Assembly (NCBI GenBank): GCA_038496675.1
Contig: CM076661.1
Span: 14,982,641 to 15,046,640 of the forward strand
Origin: Rachycentron canadum
Taxonomy: Eukaryota > Chordata > Actinopteri > Carangiformes > Rachycentridae
DNA length: 64,000 nucleotides
Reading direction: 5' to 3'
In this document: positions 51,500-61,123 of the stretch, piece by piece
Layout of the letters: every line of letters starts with the position of its first letter
Position numbering within the stretch: position 1 is the first letter of the stretch
The notes under the pieces: generated by a model
Database searches by the model: none
Seen by the model: only the letters and a program-made list of their open reading frames with translations
Told to the model about the DNA's origin: nothing
Translations under genes and position numbers: made by a program

Positions 51500-54400
51500 C
51501 CTGCTGTTGCAGCTGGTCAGACATGGAGCAGTGACAGACAAGAAGCAGGAAATGACACACTGGAAGGAGTGGACGATTCAGGACCCAGGTGATGTATGTG
51601 AACACCCTATAGTTACACACAGAACTTTCACTAGAATGTAGAGAAAATAAAGAAAATTTCTTTTGACACCAAGTTCATCATTTTGTTTAAAAACAGCAGT
51701 TTAGAAAAAGCTTCCAATCATTGCACAATAAGAATGACGTTTCAGACTGAACTTTTGCGCCAACATTAATGTGAAGTCTTTGTGTGGAAAAGTGCTTGAA
51801 CAACAAATTCAATCGGCTGAGGAGACTGTCTGCCAAACCTCCAGCACAAGCACTGAATGGCGTTTGTGGCGAGACTGGTTTTATTCAAAAAATATATTTC
51901 CGTTATGAGAAACATATTGAACATGTAGACTTTTATGTGTTGTGTAGTAATTGTAATATTTGCAAATCATGACTATCCAGTAAAAATCATGTATCTCCAA
52001 ATTGGTGATTTTTAATTTCATATTATCTGAGGGATTAAACCCTCAGCAAAAAACCCTCTGCCAGCCTTAGAGCCGTCATCTTGTCTTTTTTTTAGTTTAG
52101 ACCACATGCTGGACGAGTGATGTTGTGCTCATGAGTATCACTACACATCTGAACCCATGAATCACCTTCCTTCCATTCAGGTCCCTGTAAAATGAGCTTG
52201 TCTCCTCCAATCAGCTGGGAGCTCCTCTACATCCCAGCACCGCTCCCCTGAGCCTACTCTCAGACAGGAAGAGGAAATAGTTAAGGCCAATAGAGGAAAC
52301 GACCAGTGGGATCAGTTTCACAGAGGAGAGTGGATAGGTGTTTTTTTACTATGGGGAGTAAATGTCACAGGGAATGACTTCCTTCTTCAAAGACCAGTAG
52401 TCAAATCCCGACAAGTCCACTACTCACCCGAATACCTCTCACTGACATATTCAACATGCAGTTTATATTATACTAAATGGGGGGATAATATTCTGTTACA
52501 TGTCGTCTCTCTCTAAACGTAAATTTAACACCAAAATTAAATAGTGGGTGCTCCATGAAACAGTCAATCAAAGCCTGTACCATGTTCTCACAACATTATG
52601 AGTTAAGGTTTGGCAGCTGGCCAATGTTGCATTTCACCTCCTCCTGCTCTCTCTCTCTCTCTCTCTCGCCCCCCCAGTCTATCCTGTCACACTCCAGTGT
52701 ATACTACCCAATAAAGCAAACACGCCATAAAAAATTATCTCCAAATTCTTCAAATTACTGCTCTCTCATTTCTGTTTTTATGAGGTAGAAAGTATTAGAC
52801 AGTAACAAAATATCACACACTTCATCTGTTGTGCATCAAGTGTAATATGGCCTAGAAGAGGGAGAAAGGGCACTGATTTGCTCCTTTTAAGCGATTTGTC
52901 TCACGCTGTGATCGAAGCCAACAATCAGACCAAAAACATGAATGTTCTGATATTTATAGGCTCTGTTCAGAATTTACTTCCAGATATAATCACTTTGAAT
53001 ATTTTTTTTCACAGAAATAAATATATATTTTACAGTTTTAACAGTAGTGAGCATCATTCTAATAACATTTGGTAAGAAGTGACATATTCACATAAAAATA
53101 ATAGAACTAGTGTGTGAGGCCAAAAAGCCATCTCAATCAATTAAATTAAAGTATATGCCACAGTGTTTCTGAGAGCTGCAACTCATCAATTTATAAATAT
53201 CTGGTGTTCTCAAACACCCACAGCACTCAAATACACCAGCAAACCACCCACATTTATTTTTTTTAAACCTACTTCTTCCCTGATGTGATATTATATATTT
53301 TTTTATTTTTTATATCATCAGCCTTTTCATCGCATCAGCCTTGATGTCTTAGAAATGTCTTTTTAGCCTGCTCTGCTCCTTGCAATCAGATGAGGTCAGA
53401 CCAGTGCAATAGACTCAAAGAAAGACGGCATTTTCACTTCGATTTGTGACAAAACCAACTAATAGCGGTCGGTTGCAGAGCAAATTCTGTGTCAAAGGCA
53501 GCTGGAATGGTTCCATCAGCTGGAGGATGTCCTCTAGCTAGGGTTAATGGGAGTGGAGTGGGGGGAAAGGAACTACGGAGAGCACTGGAAGAACAAAATA
53601 AAGAACTTTTCAGCTTGGATTTCTCAGAGTAATGCGGGGTCAAAAAACAGGGGTCAAAACCACAATGACATCCTAATCTGGCATGCGCTTGGAATTGTGT
53701 GCATGTGTGTGCGTGTAATCCGTTCCGTGCGGCTCACATCATGTCTCATTTCAGCCCAGAATCACAGACAAAGGTCACCGTTTGACCTTTTCACAGCTCA
53801 GAATTGCTGCAGCACACTCGACTGATTAGTGTACACACAGACACACACTTATAAAAACTGATAGAAAGACGCACACTCGCTCAGAACAGCAAAATGAAAG
53901 CAATACAGCCCCGAGCTGAAAGCGCACCAAATCTTCTATTTGTAATCTTGGCCAACTGCACTGTGTAAGTACAATTTACAAACATGTTTACTCTTGGATC
54001 CAAAATCAAAGACAGAGACCTAGTTTCTTTGTTATTTAAATTTATTTTGGTCTTTTCTGATATTCTTTCCCTTTCTGAATTGCTCTCTCACTCAATCAAT
54101 GGACAATTAACTCTGTCTTAATGCCATCGCACAGGCTTGTTCTTGTTATGTGTAAAATGTCATGTTTTCTTAACGATCAATGTTTTGTGTATTTTGAGTA
54201 ATTACTTGAACATAAACTGCTGAAATCAAGTGAGTGCTTGGACCTGCGTTTTTCATTTGTTACGCAAGGTGGAATTGGTGCAGCTCAGCGCAAACACTCG
54301 CATTTTATCATAAACCCCTCCTTTGTCTCAAGACAACTAGCCATTACCAGTTATATATTTCCATTTAGACACAGTGAATATATCAAGCCTGTTAAGTTTC

Positions 54401-54861
54401 AGATGAATTGGTCTGCTGGTTGGACAGCCGGTCCTTTAACTGTTCTTGTTCATTAAAAGCTGGGTTTCCTGTTAAAGCTCATTTCCCACTCCAACTCAGA
54501 ATGTATGAATGTAATATAAATGTAAAAGTACAGGAGCTAGTAGCTTATTAGCAGATGAAAAAGAGTGGATTTAGTTGGGTCTGTACTCTGATGGCGATCA
54601 GACAGGAACCAGGAGGTGTCGTATATTGCCTGCTGTGTTCCTGGGACATAAAATACTATACTGCTCTAACACATAGGAAGGATTTCTTGATTATAGGTAA
54701 AGCCAGCGGGATGCAACGTTGATGCAGTGGCTGCCGAAGGTCTTCTGGCTTTTATGCAGCGTTAACAAGCATGTGTGCTGATTGAACCGTTTTCCCTTAA
54801 AGTAGTGTGCATGCATAACAATGACAAACAGAGGGAAACCAGCTCCCTGGTCACCACAGTA

Positions 54862-54955
54862 GTTGGCATGGCAACCAATATGTGACCTATCAGCACAGGT
54901 GGAACAGGGCTTTGGCCAATCAGAGTACTTGGGCTGACCTACCTGGTGTATAAAT
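54862..54955 (+). promoter_or_regulatory. Promoter-like cluster: RFX X-box, CCAAT box, TATA box
   Basis: GTTGGCATGGCAACC (54862-54876) is near the palindromic RFX X-box. CCAAT follows at 54916-54920 and TATAAAT at 54949-54955, all in plus orientation and in promoter-like order. A start site would fall near 54980. The first downstream ATG (54991) opens only a 22-codon frame. It would be antisense to arid1b. Confidence 0.35.
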
Positions 54956-55829
54956 GTCAGCTAGGGTCAATTGCTGCCACATCATCAGCAATGATGAAAA
55001 CACACCATTACTGTCACATAATGTCAACGTGGCCATGGATCTCAGCCTCTCCCAGTTAGAGGGAATAGTGTTTGTTCAGTAGACTGCACATTCTGTGTGT
55101 GTGAGCATGTTAAGTGAGGAAACAAGAGTAAGTGCTTTTTTCAGTGTGAGACAAAAGGCATGCTGGCTGAAATGTTCACTCAGTATGAAAATTACTGTTA
55201 AGACTAACGATTTCCTTTTTTGACAACCTGCTTTTGTGTTCACAGTGGCTTTTCCTTGGCTATTCGTCTCAGTGTGCTCAATATTCAAGGCTGTCTAAAG
55301 GAAGGTTTAACTACATCTCTGTAAATCATGGTATAACTACCTCGACACACAAAACTACACCACTGCCAAATGGCATCAACTTGTGCAGAAGCTAAATAAG
55401 TCTGCTCACATTTGTGAACCGCTAATGGCCAATTCAGAGTCTGGGCTAAAAAAAAGGAAAAAAAAAAAAAAGTATGCTTGAAAATATTGTACACTGTTTG
55501 TGTTGTTCATGCTTCTAAATGCTCCAAAAAGGCTTTTCTTTAAATATCCTGATCTGTGCTCTGTACAGTTATGTCCTGTTCAGCCCTCTGTGTATGAGCA
55601 GTTCATACTGGCTGTTCGTGTTGGCCACTGTTTAGTTGATCATGTTGCTTTACTTCTACTAAAGTAACAATAACACTTCAAATCCGGCAGGAAATACTTG
55701 TATACAAGACGACCCAATGATAGTCTGTGCACTGAAACGTTAATACATTTTTTTTCATGAACACTATCATTGTTATCATGAAGTCTTTTCAAAACATTAA
55801 ATTGTTGTAGATGTTTAGGTAAATGTTGA

Positions 55830-56060
55830 AGCTCATCTGGGTGATTACTACAAATACTTTATATCCGAACCTTAATTTAAGTAAGTAATTGTGAGCCACA
55901 AATGTCAAACACTTTAGATGTACTAAAGTAAGATAACTAAAGAAGAGTAAAAAAATTTATATATTATTCTCTGAAATGTAAAAATGTAGCAGAGTAAAGT
56001 ATGAAGTCAAAATGAAAACTAACTAACTAAAACTGTACTTAAGTATAGCAGTGGAGTTTT
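55830..56060 (+). repeat. Diverged dispersed repeat rich in gtacttaagta/agtaaagta words
   Basis: The words tctctgaaatgtaaaaatgt, agcagagtaaagtatgaagt and actgtacttaagtatagcag occur in the order seen in a very common fish interspersed repeat (ctgaaatgtagtggagtaga, then gtacttaagtacagtactt). The copy is degraded and its borders are approximate. Confidence 0.45.
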
Positions 56061-57101
56061 GCTTCATCCCTCTGCTTCACAGTGCACTTCTCTTGTTTTA
56101 ATGCTGTAGATTTGAATTGGACATGGACTCATACAACCAATATTGATGACCTGAAATATATTGGATACCAATCTTGCAGAATGGCTCAGGGCACCCCTAT
56201 TTCACTCATCTGTTTCCTCCTGTCTTCTTCTTTCCCTCCCTGTTTTATCTGATCTGTCCTTTCCTGTCCAGTTCTGTTGTAATCTCTCCCGTCTCGTCCT
56301 GTTCTTTCACCGGCTCCGTTTTGTTCTGCTCTGTTCTGATCCAGGGCTGTTAGCCAGAGTCACTCCAAGCAGGCTGATAGATCCCTCTGGCTGCAGAGTG
56401 GATGGGAAACACATGGGCAGCCTTCACTTAAAACTCAAAAACAACTGCTTGAACACAGTTTCCCATTGGAAAACTTCTACAGATCATCATGCTGAAACTT
56501 GGCAGGACAAGTCTCGATCAATATCTGCAAAACAGGCCCTTCGTTGTACTGAGAATTGGGTTTGCACCAGGCTTTGTGTGTCTTGGAAATGTACATTTTG
56601 TGCTTATATGCTAAAATTGCCCAGTGTTGAGTTGTCCTCTGGCTTTTGTGTGTGTGTGAGAGAGATAGAGTGCGGAAGAGAATATGAAAATATAAGAAAC
56701 ACAGAGAGTGAGATTTACCTAAAATACCTCTCATAAATAATGCTAGGGAATAAAACGCCCCACAGACCAAGCGTGTTGGACTACCGGCCTACCACACTAT
56801 CATTTACACACAAACAAACACTCACCTTTTATCCCTTAAGATGCTCTCTCCAGTCACTGCACTACTAAAATATTAACATACAACCAATGGAAAAAGATTT
56901 GGATGAAATCCTTCTCCTGCTGATATGTCACATTTTATTCTTGATGTTATATCTGATAAATGACACCTGTGTATCTATGTGATATATTTATTCATATTTA
57001 TTTATGAAGTTATGGCAATCACTTCCCATTTTTGCTCAAGGCACACAAAGCGGTCTTTAGGCTCGGTTATAATTTGTACCATTTTTTCCCACACAGGAAA
57101 T

Positions 57102-57116
57102 GGTACACCGTGTACC
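57102..57116. promoter_or_regulatory. Perfect GGTACA inverted repeat, 3-nt spacer (steroid-receptor type)
   Basis: GGTACA-CCG-TGTACC is an exact inverted repeat with a 3-nt spacer, the layout bound by androgen, glucocorticoid, progesterone and mineralocorticoid receptors. It lies 33 bp into the intron after the 165-nt exon. Occupancy is not shown. Confidence 0.4.
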
Positions 57117-57142
57117 AGGAGTGTATGTGTTTGTGTATGTGT

Positions 57143-57154
57143 TTGTACCTGTTG
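57143..57154 (-). promoter_or_regulatory. arid1b: Weak 5' splice site (CAACAG|gtacaa)
   Basis: The exon side CAG matches the consensus, but intron positions +4 to +6 (c, a, a) depart from the usual agt. This is much weaker than the gtaagt donor of the next exon at 43460. Confidence 0.6.
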
Positions 57155-57313
57155 TGGTGGTGGTCGAGGCTGTAGGTAGGGGCTCTGGTTTGGGCCTGGA
57201 GGGGTCTGCTGGGGGGGGCTGAAGTATGGAGGGGTTCCCTGCTGCCCCGTCTGCTGCTGCTGCTGCTGCTGGCTGTAACCCCCCATCCCCTGCTGGCCAT
57301 ACGGCGCCACCTG
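57149..57313 (-). CDS. arid1b: Internal exon of ARID1B-like BAF-complex subunit (Q/P-rich segment)
   Basis: ARID1B is a large DNA-binding accessory subunit of the nuclear BAF (SWI/SNF) chromatin-remodelling complex. This exon encodes 55 residues of its disordered N-terminal half, upstream of the ARID domain. Seen: starting QVAPYGQQGMGGYSQ, then a seven-glutamine run, TGQQGTPPYFSPPQQ, and ending YLQPRPPPQQ. The acceptor is tttcagcag (on the minus strand) and the donor CAACAG|gtacaaac; the exon is 165 nt, phase 0 at both ends. Known: human ARID1B has a short exon of similar length with YGQQG near its start and QPQQ at its end, whereas the ARID1A counterpart is much longer, so ARID1B is preferred over ARID1A. 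The neighbouring exon at 43461-43565 continues the same protein. Odd points are the tandem acceptor (the start could be 57310), the weak donor and the pure CAG run. The frame stays open on both sides of the exon, from 57334 to about 57002. Confidence 0.87.
57192..57218 (+). other. G-quadruplex motif inside coding exon
   Basis: On the plus (template) strand the runs GGG, GGGG and an eight-G run that can supply two tracts are separated by 6-, 6- and 2-nt loops. This fits the G3+N1-7 rule. On the coding strand it reads as C-rich proline/glutamine codons. Confidence 0.5.
57251..57271 (-). repeat. arid1b: Coding (CAG)7 trinucleotide repeat
   Basis: Seven uninterrupted CAG codons (read as CTG on the plus strand) encode a seven-glutamine run inside the 165-nt exon. 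Pure CAG tracts are prone to length change. The human ARID1B exon has only short QQ pairs here, as far as I recall. Confidence 0.9.
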
Positions 57314-57343
57314 CTGAAACAACCAATCACACATTGGTTAGAG
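57311..57343 (-). promoter_or_regulatory. arid1b: Tandem NAGNAG acceptor with branch-point candidate and hairpin
   Basis: Read on the minus strand, the intron end has CTCTAAC (branch A at about 57338). A 7-bp stem AACCAAT/ATTGGTT with a 5-nt loop (57321-57339) follows, then a short T-rich tract and CAGCAG. Either CAG can serve as acceptor, giving an exon that starts at 57313 or 57310 and differs by one glutamine codon in frame. The stem overlaps the CTAAC core. Confidence 0.6.
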
Positions 57344-58098
57344 GGGAGACATTAAGGTCAGGGCTGAGGCAGCAGCAAAACTTTTACTTTAAATTAAAGG
57401 CACTGGAGAGAGGCTGTTAGGTACAATTAGAAGGCTACCACAGCAGGTGCCAGGTGACATACTGGAGTAGCCAATCACCTAAAACCAAGAGAGTCTTCTA
57501 ACCTAGAAATCCTCTTGGAATGATTGGAAAATAAAAACAAAAAACATCCCACATGAGCCAACACAACCTGGCCTCTATTCATTTTCCAATTCATCTGTTT
57601 GTCCCTCAGCTAAAAAGCTCTTAATTTAGCTCAGACCAGGCTGACACCGGTCTCCCAGCAGTCCTCTGCCTAATGAACTCACACTGCAGAAACCTCTAAG
57701 TTTATGTCCTCTGGCTTGCCAAATGCATCCTCCTCTCTACATTATCTCCATCTCAGTCAGCTCACAGATGGAATGAGGTGTGTTGGATATTACTGCAGGC
57801 CAGTCCCAGGCCGTAACCTTAATGAGGGACACATGGATGAGCCGGGGCATTCCAGAGCAGTGCATTTAAAAAAACTAACTTGCGAGGGCGAAGCCACGCC
57901 AAGTGCCGGTGCTGCATTATACAGTGGTTGTGAGAGAGAATGTGAACAGGGAGCGCATGTAACAAGCTGGCACCAATACAAATGTAGTCTTAATCCCTCC
58001 TTGTCGTTTGTTATGACTACAGACAGCGCCAGGTGCTCCTCACTCCTCTAAGGATTCCCTATCGAGGCTGGGGTTTTCTCATTCACGCTGTCTCACGT

Positions 58099-58141
58099 GC
58101 ACACGCACGCACATACGCACTCGCACACACACGCGCACACA

Positions 58142-58197
<56 letters not shown>

Positions 58198-58201
58198 CAC
58201 A
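58099..58201 (+). repeat. CA/CG alternating repeat
   Basis: There are about 80 bp of unbroken pyrimidine-purine alternation from 58122, with CGCG islands. It is a good Z-DNA candidate about 0.8 kb upstream of the 165-nt exon. Confidence 0.92.
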
Positions 58202-58855
58202 AAAGCCAAGTACAGACTATTAAACAACATTTACGACCGCTGGTGAAGCAATATGACAGCACTTTTCTTGTAATATTTTTTGCCCATCATGTCACGCTGC
58301 TTTTTTATTCAGTGACAGCCAACAGCGCTGCCACAAACTCATTAAATGTGCACACATGCTGTAATTTTGGGCACGCGCATGCCTCCCAGTCCACCTCCAG
58401 CTTTTGCCCCGAGCTCTAAATGTTGAAATGTCCCTTTAAATCTTCCTCTGCAGCCTTGGCAAAGCAGAGTCTCCCAAACTTATATCTCAAATGACGATGT
58501 TACAGGGGAATCCAATGTGACGTAACTACTACACTACGGCCTTGTCAGATCAAAAGCAAAGAGCACACATCCAGAGTTTTAGCTTTACTATGACTGTTAA
58601 GAGTGAGAAAATCCACTCATAAAAGCCTTGTTAAATCTGTTAGCTGGTGTAAAATACAGTGAAATCTGATCTGGCTGCAGAGGGCCAGTAGAGATTAATA
58701 GGTTTGAAATAGTTTTGAAGTGTAACTTCCTTTGAGTGGGTAGTAAAAAAAGAAATCTCTCTGAAATGGAAGAAGCTTTTTGACTCTGAATAGAGATGAT
58801 TGGACAATGTAGAATACTTTTCACTTCAATGGAAATTTGATTAGAAAGGACAGGT

Positions 58856-58916
58856 CTGTGTGTGTGGTGTGTGTGCGTGAGAGAGAGAGAGGGAGGGAGA
58901 GAGAGAGAGAGAGAGA
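58856..58916 (+). repeat. (GT)n(GA)n compound microsatellite
   Basis: GT units are followed by GA units with two GGGA interruptions. Confidence 0.88.
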
Positions 58917-59348
58917 ATGTGTCATTAGGCCGATGAGACAGACAGACAGGGTGAGATCAGTCTAGCTGGCAGAGAGGTTAATAGCATGGCCTTGCTCATG
59001 CCAACAGCACCACTGGATTCATTACTACCAGCCAGGGCAACACACACACAAAAACACACTCACTTAGAGATAGTACTGACATACCGACATACTCAAATGA
59101 ATGCACATGAATTCAAGTCTGTGTATGAGGATTTGTTAAAGTAAGACAGACAAACAAATGCTCTCTCTCTTTCTCTCTCTCTCTGTCTCTCACTCACACA
59201 CATACGAACGCACACACGTCATTAGATGTGGATCAAAGCCACTCTGATAAAATAGAAGCAACTCTATCCAGTGATCAGTAATGACAGTCTGGTGTAACAC
59301 ACTGGGTCTCAACTTGAACACCACTGTTCTGGGATTGGTAAGGATTAG

Positions 59349-59362
59349 GTCGCCATGGTGAT
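59349..59362. promoter_or_regulatory. RFX X-box-like motif
   Basis: GTCGCCATGGTGAT fits the RFX half-site pattern GTNRCC with a 2-nt centre and a partly matching right half. It lies in the intron preceding the 165-nt exon. Confidence 0.3.
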
Positions 59363-60844
59363 CGAGACCAGACAACCGTGGGTGGGTTCCTTTCTCAGAT
59401 AAACACAATGACGGACAGACAGACAGATATGGGGAGACAGTGACAGACAGACAGAGGAAAAGATAGATGTATCCAGAGAGAAAGACAAATCACAGGAAAA
59501 GGGTTAACAGAAAACTGCCCCCCCCCCAAAAAAAAATCTTCTCTGTGCTTTAAATAACTCAGAAAAGCTAATGTATAAATAATAAACTACACTAGTTTCC
59601 ATTGTCTTTAAAATTGTCAATTTGAGTTGCTGAGATTTTACATGTAAAAATACACTGGGGACACAGCCAGGAGTGAGAAAGCCTGAACACATCAATGTGT
59701 GTCTTGTTTGTTGTGTCTCTTTCTATGAGGATAAAGTGACTGACGCGATGGGTAAAAATAAAAGTCAAGCTTCTTGTAAAATGTCATATTACATGATTCC
59801 TACTTCCTTGCTACCTCTTGCTACAATTTGGAGCCACTGATGTCCAAAGGTACCTGGTTTTACAGGTGTATGGCTGCATACCATTTGGTTTTGTTACTCT
59901 CCCTGTATGAACTGTTCAGTTCAGTCTGTAAGTCTGTTATTACACCAGAACTCTACAGATCAGCTACAAAGTATAGTTATTATCATGGTCAAATGTGAAG
60001 CTGACTATAACTACTTTCTATAGAAAAACTTGTCCTCTGAAGAAAGTCAGTTTTCAGTGTATTCATGTAGAGAGACAGATCTGGAAGCATGTAGACAGGC
60101 AATCAGGTAAGCAAGCAGCACGACAGACACGGAGACGAGCGAATAAAGAAACAGAAATACCGCCAGTCAGTCAGTCAAATAAGCATGGAGACAGCAGGCA
60201 GACTGGAGGTCTAACAAGTAGCAACCTGTCACAGTGGCTTTGGGAGGGAAAAAAGAGTCATTCAAATGCAGCTTCTGTTTGATCGCTGAGGCCGACTGTA
60301 TGAATGTACTGTACCTACTGAGTACACAGCAGCTCACTGAAACCTGATTCTCTTTGACTGAGAATATGCTTAGTAATAAACAGACTTGCTGTGCTGTTGC
60401 GTATACCAATAAAAATAACTGCTGGAAGTAGAAAATAAGACCATTTTCTGCCTTTTCCTTCCACTCAGGTGTGTGGAAGCAGACAAAATAACAGTGTGAT
60501 TTATCCAGAGTGTCTTGGCAGGCACACAGTGTCAAATAAATGTCTGTAATGAAATGACAACAGATGTGAAGTGCTGTAGGGAGAAATGACACAGAATAGA
60601 CGTCCTGCGAAGCAAATAATTCACCATAAACTGCAGAAACAGTGTGATGAAAACAAAAGCCTTGGCGGCATATTAAGATACAAAGACACAAACACGCACA
60701 CAAACACTGAGAAGAACTCAATCAAAAATCTATCAAAACAAGAGTCGTATGAAAAGGCAGACAATATCTTCCTGCTCTACAAATGGAGGGAATAAATAGC
60801 CATCCTAACCCTCATCCAAAGCAGCCCTGTGTGTGTATGAGCAC

Positions 60845-61070
60845 ATGTGTGTGTGCCTTAAATCAGCCGTTTAAAAACCTTGCACGGAACAAGGCACTGC
60901 TTGTAATCCAATTGGGCCAATGAGCAATAGACAGGAATTTTCATAATTCTGTCGAGGTGGCGATACGGCTGGCTGGCGACTGGGACCACAGGTCACCCCT
61001 TTTTGAGTGACAGATGGGCTCAGCCAACCAGAGCGCTAAGCAGAGCCGCCACCACCTCGACCCCTAAACC
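60845..61070. other. Candidate conserved non-coding block
   Basis: This is non-repetitive, moderately GC-rich sequence with CCAAT (near 60915), the 11-mer gtggcgatacg (60957-60967) and an aggtcaccc half-site. It ends at a CA array. Confidence 0.28.
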
Positions 61071-61072
61071 CT

Positions 61073-61073
<1 letters not shown>

Positions 61074-61120
<47 letters not shown>
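61074..61120 (+). repeat. (CA)n microsatellite
   Basis: There are about 23 perfect units, directly after a non-repeat block (60845-61070). Confidence 0.94.

Positions 61121-61123
<3 letters not shown>

Larger units (their letters stand above)
43566..57148 (-). other. arid1b: Complete 13.6-kb arid1b intron between the two exons
   Basis: The intron runs from the weak donor at 57148 to the strong acceptor at 43566. It contains (CA)n arrays near 44018, 46276 and 48737, a 26-nt poly-T (45303) and a 26-nt poly-A (49091), and a LINE-like 3' tail around 45550-45765. A diverged teleost repeat lies near 55830-56060. Two promoter-like clusters (50789-50873 and 54862-54955), a G-quadruplex motif at 51474 and pyrimidine-rich tracts at 48260-48550 and 50930-51090 are also present. 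No coding segment was recognised in it. Stretches such as 51600-53400 and 55060-55830 are plain AT-rich sequence with nothing further seen. Confidence 0.8.

Noticed and set aside
56161..56736. 191-codon open frame on the plus strand
   Set aside because: It has no recognisable domain, is low in complexity at the start (TTCTG-rich DNA) and lies in the intron next to a dispersed repeat; probably accidental.
57002..57334. 110-codon frame taken as a complete protein
   Set aside because: Only the central 165 nt between splice sites is coding; the ATG and the C-terminal part fall in introns.
60167..60721. 184-codon open frame on the minus strand
   Set aside because: Cysteine- and phenylalanine-rich with no family resemblance and no splice or start context; the composition fits translated AT-rich intron.
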